Source: Anaerolineae bacterium | GTDB lineage: Bacteria > Chloroflexota > Anaerolineae > B4-G1 > SLSP01 | NCBI GenBank assembly: GCA_016934645.1 | Contig: JAFGSL010000094.1 | Location: 1-7,402, forward strand | Reading direction: 5' to 3' | Length of the DNA stretch: 7,402 bases | Shown: piece after piece, positions 5,089 to 7,402 of the stretch | Position numbering within the stretch: the stretch's first letter is position 1 | Layout of the letters: every line of letters begins with the position of its first letter | Translations under genes and position numbers: made by a program | Notes under the pieces: generated by a model | Database searches by the model: none | What the model saw: only the letters and a program-made list of their open reading frames with translations | What the model was told of the DNA's origin: nothing

Positions 5089-7191
5089 TTACTCACGCAA
5101 CTGTGCTTCCAACTCATGCAAGAGTGTTTTAAGCTCTGGCGAAATGCGCGCATCGAAATCATGAAAAGGGGCCAATCCTGCTCCGCCGTAATAGTTCCCT
5201 GCCGGGAACCTATCTTCTATAGCCAAATGCACAAGCTCAACGATCCCCCCGTCGATCTGTTTGATCGCACTCGTTACCAGGCAAGGTCGCGCCTCAGGTA
5301 TCGTTTCCCACTGGTCTGTGTCCACACCGATGCACAACACCCCTTCGTGACCGGCAGCTTCCATCAGTGCACCGTTGCCTGTCATCCCCGCCGCCACAAA
5401 GATTACGTCTGCGCCCTCCCTGATAAATTGCGCGGCTGTCGCCGCCCCCCATTCTGGATCAGAAAATGCTTCCCCCATCTCACCCGGGTGGAAGTTCGCC
5501 AGTACCGTGATAGAAGGATCTGTCGCCGTAACTCCATCTACATATCCATCCCTAAAGCCGACAATCTGGGGGATTTGTTCCGATCCGAGTACGACCGCAA
5601 CAACATTGTTTTCTGTCAAATGTGCAGCCAACATCCCGGCCAAAAATCCGATCTGATTCTCGTGGAAAACCAATCCAACCAAGTTGGGGATGGGTTCAGC
5701 CTGAGCCTGATCCACCCCAATGAATTTGATATCAGGGTACGCGCGCGCCATCTCCACGGTGGCCTCAGCCATCATAAAGCCCACTGTGACGATGATGTTA
5801 TATCCCGCCTCTGCAAATTGGCTGATGTTGTGTATGTACGCGCCCTGGTCTTCGCTTTCGATAAAATCCACCTCAGCTTCCAGCGTCCTACCCACTTCCA
5901 TAACACCGTTCCACGCCGCTTGATTGAATCCCCCATCATCCACAGGGCCAAAGTCTGTCACCAGACCAATCCGCAGTGGTGGAACTTCCGGCTCGATCGG
6001 AGGTTCAACCTCCTGGGCCACCTGTGTTAGTTCAGACGAAAGTTCAGCCTCGATAACGGCCTGTAGCGGCTCAGACGTAGGTTCCGTTGCAAGTTGGGAT
6101 TGTCTAGCATCCCTATTCCTAAGCCGCGCACCGACGCACAAACAGAGGATAATCAACATACTCACAACAATTGCGACAATATGCGCTTTCTTTAGACGCT
6201 TCCAAAACGGTTTGCGTTGCTCCATCTGAGGCGGCTTATCCGATTCTGACGGTGGCGGCATTTGCTCTGTGACCGATGGCATTACCTGCGTCTTCGAATC
6301 CAAACCATGAGAAGGCGCAGCTACGGTCTCTGGGCTTTTTGTGACTGGCGGGGAAGAGAATAATGCACCTTCCCTAAAATCCACCAGCATCTCCTCGGCG
6401 CTTTGAAAACGGTCGGCGGGCCGCAATTCAAGCGCCCGCATCACGATGTTTGCCAACTGCGGATTGAGATTCGGTGCCAGCTGCTGCAAGGGTCGCAAAA
6501 CCTCGGGATTGACCACGCGCTGCGTGACCGTCGGCGGCGACTCGCCGGACAACGCATGGTACAGCGTCGCCCCCAAACTGTAGAGATCACTGCGCCCATC
6601 CGTGTGCCCGGTTTGCGCATCATACTGCTCCGGTGGAGCGTACTCTGGTGTACCAATGCCCCGCATCACGGTCTTGGTACGCGGATCATTGGGGTCCCAG
6701 AGCTTGACCAAACCGAAATCCACCAACACGGCCCGGCCATCAGCACAGATGATAATGTTGTGTGGCTTAATATCACGGTGGAAAACACCCTGCGCGTGAC
6801 AGTAGGCCAAAGCGGCCAACAATTCCCGCGCCCACCGCACAACCTCGGCTTCAGAGACCTGCCCCATCCGCTGGATGCGGTCGGACAGGTTCTCCCCCTC
6901 CACCAAATCCATCACCAGGTAGGCGCGCCCCTCCTCCTCAAAAGAATCCAAAACGCGCACCAGGTTGGAATGATCGAGCCGCGCAAGTATGACAGCTTCA
7001 CGCCTGAATTGCACGCGTAACTGGTCCAGCATCTGAATCTCAAGACCGGGCTGCGGCACCATCTCCTTGATCGCGACGTACTTCTCCAACCCCAGATGCC
7101 ACGCACGATAGACCGCTCCCATCCCGCCCTGCCCTAGCACAGCTTCGATGCGATAGCGGTTTTGCTGTAAGATTGTACCGGGTGTTAGCAT
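5089..7191 (-). CDS. Transmembrane Ser/Thr protein kinase with C-terminal BMP/PnrA-type solute-binding sensor domain
   Basis: A 700-residue receptor-like kinase. Residues 13-273 form a complete PknB-type kinase: glycine loop GQGGMG (20-25), Lys42 in AIKE, Glu65 in the C-helix, catalytic HRDIKPHN (Asp140, Asn145), DFG (158-160), activation loop with GTPEYAPPEQ (180-189) and RPADRF (257-262). It is an RD kinase with all key residues, so activity is expected. A Pro/Ser/Thr-rich linker (about 278-325) leads to basic KPFWKRLKK and a single membrane helix (about 336-355). An acidic, proline-containing linker follows. Residues 406-680 resemble BMP-family lipoproteins such as the purine-nucleoside receptor PnrA: VTDFGPVDDGGFNQAAWNG, KFIGVDQ, GFLAGMLAA, GFRDGYVDG, AAGMTGNG, IGVDTDQ and TSAIKQID. 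The basic flank before the helix puts the kinase inside and the sensor outside. The start is ATG 7191 with GAGGA 7 nt upstream. The ligand is unknown; nucleosides are the family precedent. No ABC transporter genes are adjacent. Confidence 0.93.
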   Translation of the reverse strand: MLTPGTILQQNRYRIEAVLGQGGMGAVYRAWHLGLEKYVAIKEMVPQPGLEIQMLDQLRVQFRREAVILARLDHSNLVRVLDSFEEEGRAYLVMDLVEGENLSDRIQRMGQVSEAEVVRWARELLAALAYCHAQGVFHRDIKPHNIIICADGRAVLVDFGLVKLWDPNDPRTKTVMRGIGTPEYAPPEQYDAQTGHTDGRSDLYSLGATLYHALSGESPPTVTQRVVNPEVLRPLQQLAPNLNPQLANIVMRALELRPADRFQSAEEMLVDFREGALFSSPPVTKSPETVAAPSHGLDSKTQVMPSVTEQMPPPSESDKPPQMEQRKPFWKRLKKAHIVAIVVSMLIILCLCVGARLRNRDARQSQLATEPTSEPLQAVIEAELSSELTQVAQEVEPPIEPEVPPLRIGLVTDFGPVDDGGFNQAAWNGVMEVGRTLEAEVDFIESEDQGAYIHNISQFAEAGYNIIVTVGFMMAEATVEMARAYPDIKFIGVDQAQAEPIPNLVGLVFHENQIGFLAGMLAAHLTENNVVAVVLGSEQIPQIVGFRDGYVDGVTATDPSITVLANFHPGEMGEAFSDPEWGAATAAQFIREGADVIFVAAGMTGNGALMEAAGHEGVLCIGVDTDQWETIPEARPCLVTSAIKQIDGGIVELVHLAIEDRFPAGNYYGGAGLAPFHDFDARISPELKTLLHELEAQLRE

Positions 7192-7219
7192 TGATGCATC
7201 CTCATATAGGTAACAGCGT

Positions 7220-7236
7220 CACAATGGACTATTGTG
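7220..7236. promoter_or_regulatory. 17-bp palindrome, candidate operator upstream of the kinase
   Basis: CACAAT and ATTGTG form perfect 6-bp inverted arms around a 5-nt centre (GGACT on the plus strand). It lies 29 nt before the kinase start, just downstream of the TTGACA hexamer, where a repressor could block transcription. The size and symmetry fit a dimeric regulator, but short arms of this kind can arise by chance. Confidence 0.35.
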
Positions 7237-7245
7237 TAGCAAAAT

Positions 7246-7251
7246 TGTCAA
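7246..7251 (-). promoter_or_regulatory. Candidate -35 hexamer TTGACA for the kinase gene
   Basis: A perfect TTGACA on the minus strand overlaps the stop codon of the preceding frame, 55 nt before the kinase start. At 17-nt spacing the -10 position reads TCCATT, a poor match, so this is only a candidate promoter or one that needs an activator. Confidence 0.3.
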
Positions 7252-7402
7252 CCGGCAACATCCAACTCAGTCCGCCGAGACAGCGTGGGAAAAAAATCCG
7301 GCAAATTCACCGGCTGCACCGCTAACGGTTCATCCAGCAGCTTTCGCGCCACGGACACATCCACCGGCACGTCATCGACGCCGGTTGCCGATTCGTTCAT
7401 TC
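7248..7402 (-). CDS. 3' end of an unrecognised gene (or a 50-codon ORF)
   Basis: Minus-strand translation from the right edge is open until TGA at 7248-7250 and ends in LPDFFPTLSRRTELDVAG. An ATG lies at 7400, only two bases inside the edge, so this could be a 50-residue protein, but it is more likely the C-terminus of a longer gene. The codons favour G or C at the third position like the neighbours, which supports real coding. I recognise no domain. It precedes the kinase by 56 nt in the same direction, so it could belong to the same transcript. Confidence 0.5.
   Translation of the reverse strand, partial: MNESATGVDDVPVDVSVARKLLDEPLAVQPVNLPDFFPTLSRRTELDVAG

Noticed and set aside
5065..6030. 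321-codon open frame on the plus strand
   Set aside because: Antisense to the BMP domain of the kinase; no domain is seen in the translation.

Overview
The window carries seven genes or gene fragments, all on the minus strand, so transcription runs from the right edge (7402) to the left edge (1). The organism looks like a GC-rich bacterium, most likely a Chloroflexota (Anaerolineae-like) lineage. This placement is inferred from a PknB-type kinase fused to a solute-binding domain, a MurA with Asp at the usual catalytic Cys, and period-7 tandem repeats between genes. There is no rRNA or other marker to confirm it. I see no tRNA, rRNA, CRISPR array, transposase or attachment site.

Layout in transcription order: (i) the 3' end of an unrecognised gene (7402-7248); (ii) a 56-nt gap with a TTGACA hexamer and a 17-bp palindrome; (iii) a 700-residue membrane receptor made of a cytoplasmic Ser/Thr kinase, one transmembrane helix and an extracytoplasmic BMP/PnrA-type ligand-binding domain (7191-5089); (iv) a small cupin (5050-4757); (v) a formylglycine-dependent sulfatase without a signal peptide (4661-3174); (vi) a UxuA-family mannonate dehydratase (3138-2164); (vii) a DUF62 S-adenosylmethionine hydrolase (2114-1287); (viii) MurA, cut by the left edge (1214-1).

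The gaps are short (35 to 95 nt) and all six complete starts have a purine-rich Shine-Dalgarno 6 to 9 nt upstream. One or a few transcripts therefore seem likely. A possible theme is that the receptor kinase senses an extracellular solute while the sulfatase, cupin and mannonate dehydratase handle a sulfated, uronate-type sugar inside the cell. The SAM hydrolase and MurA at the end look like housekeeping genes, with a strong 15-bp hairpin between them.

The observations most worth a second look are the kinase-TM-PnrA receptor, a 62-bp palindrome built of eight 7-bp units that supplies the last codons of the dehydratase gene, a second 7-bp repeat tract upstream of the sulfatase, and the Cys-to-Asp MurA that predicts intrinsic fosfomycin resistance.
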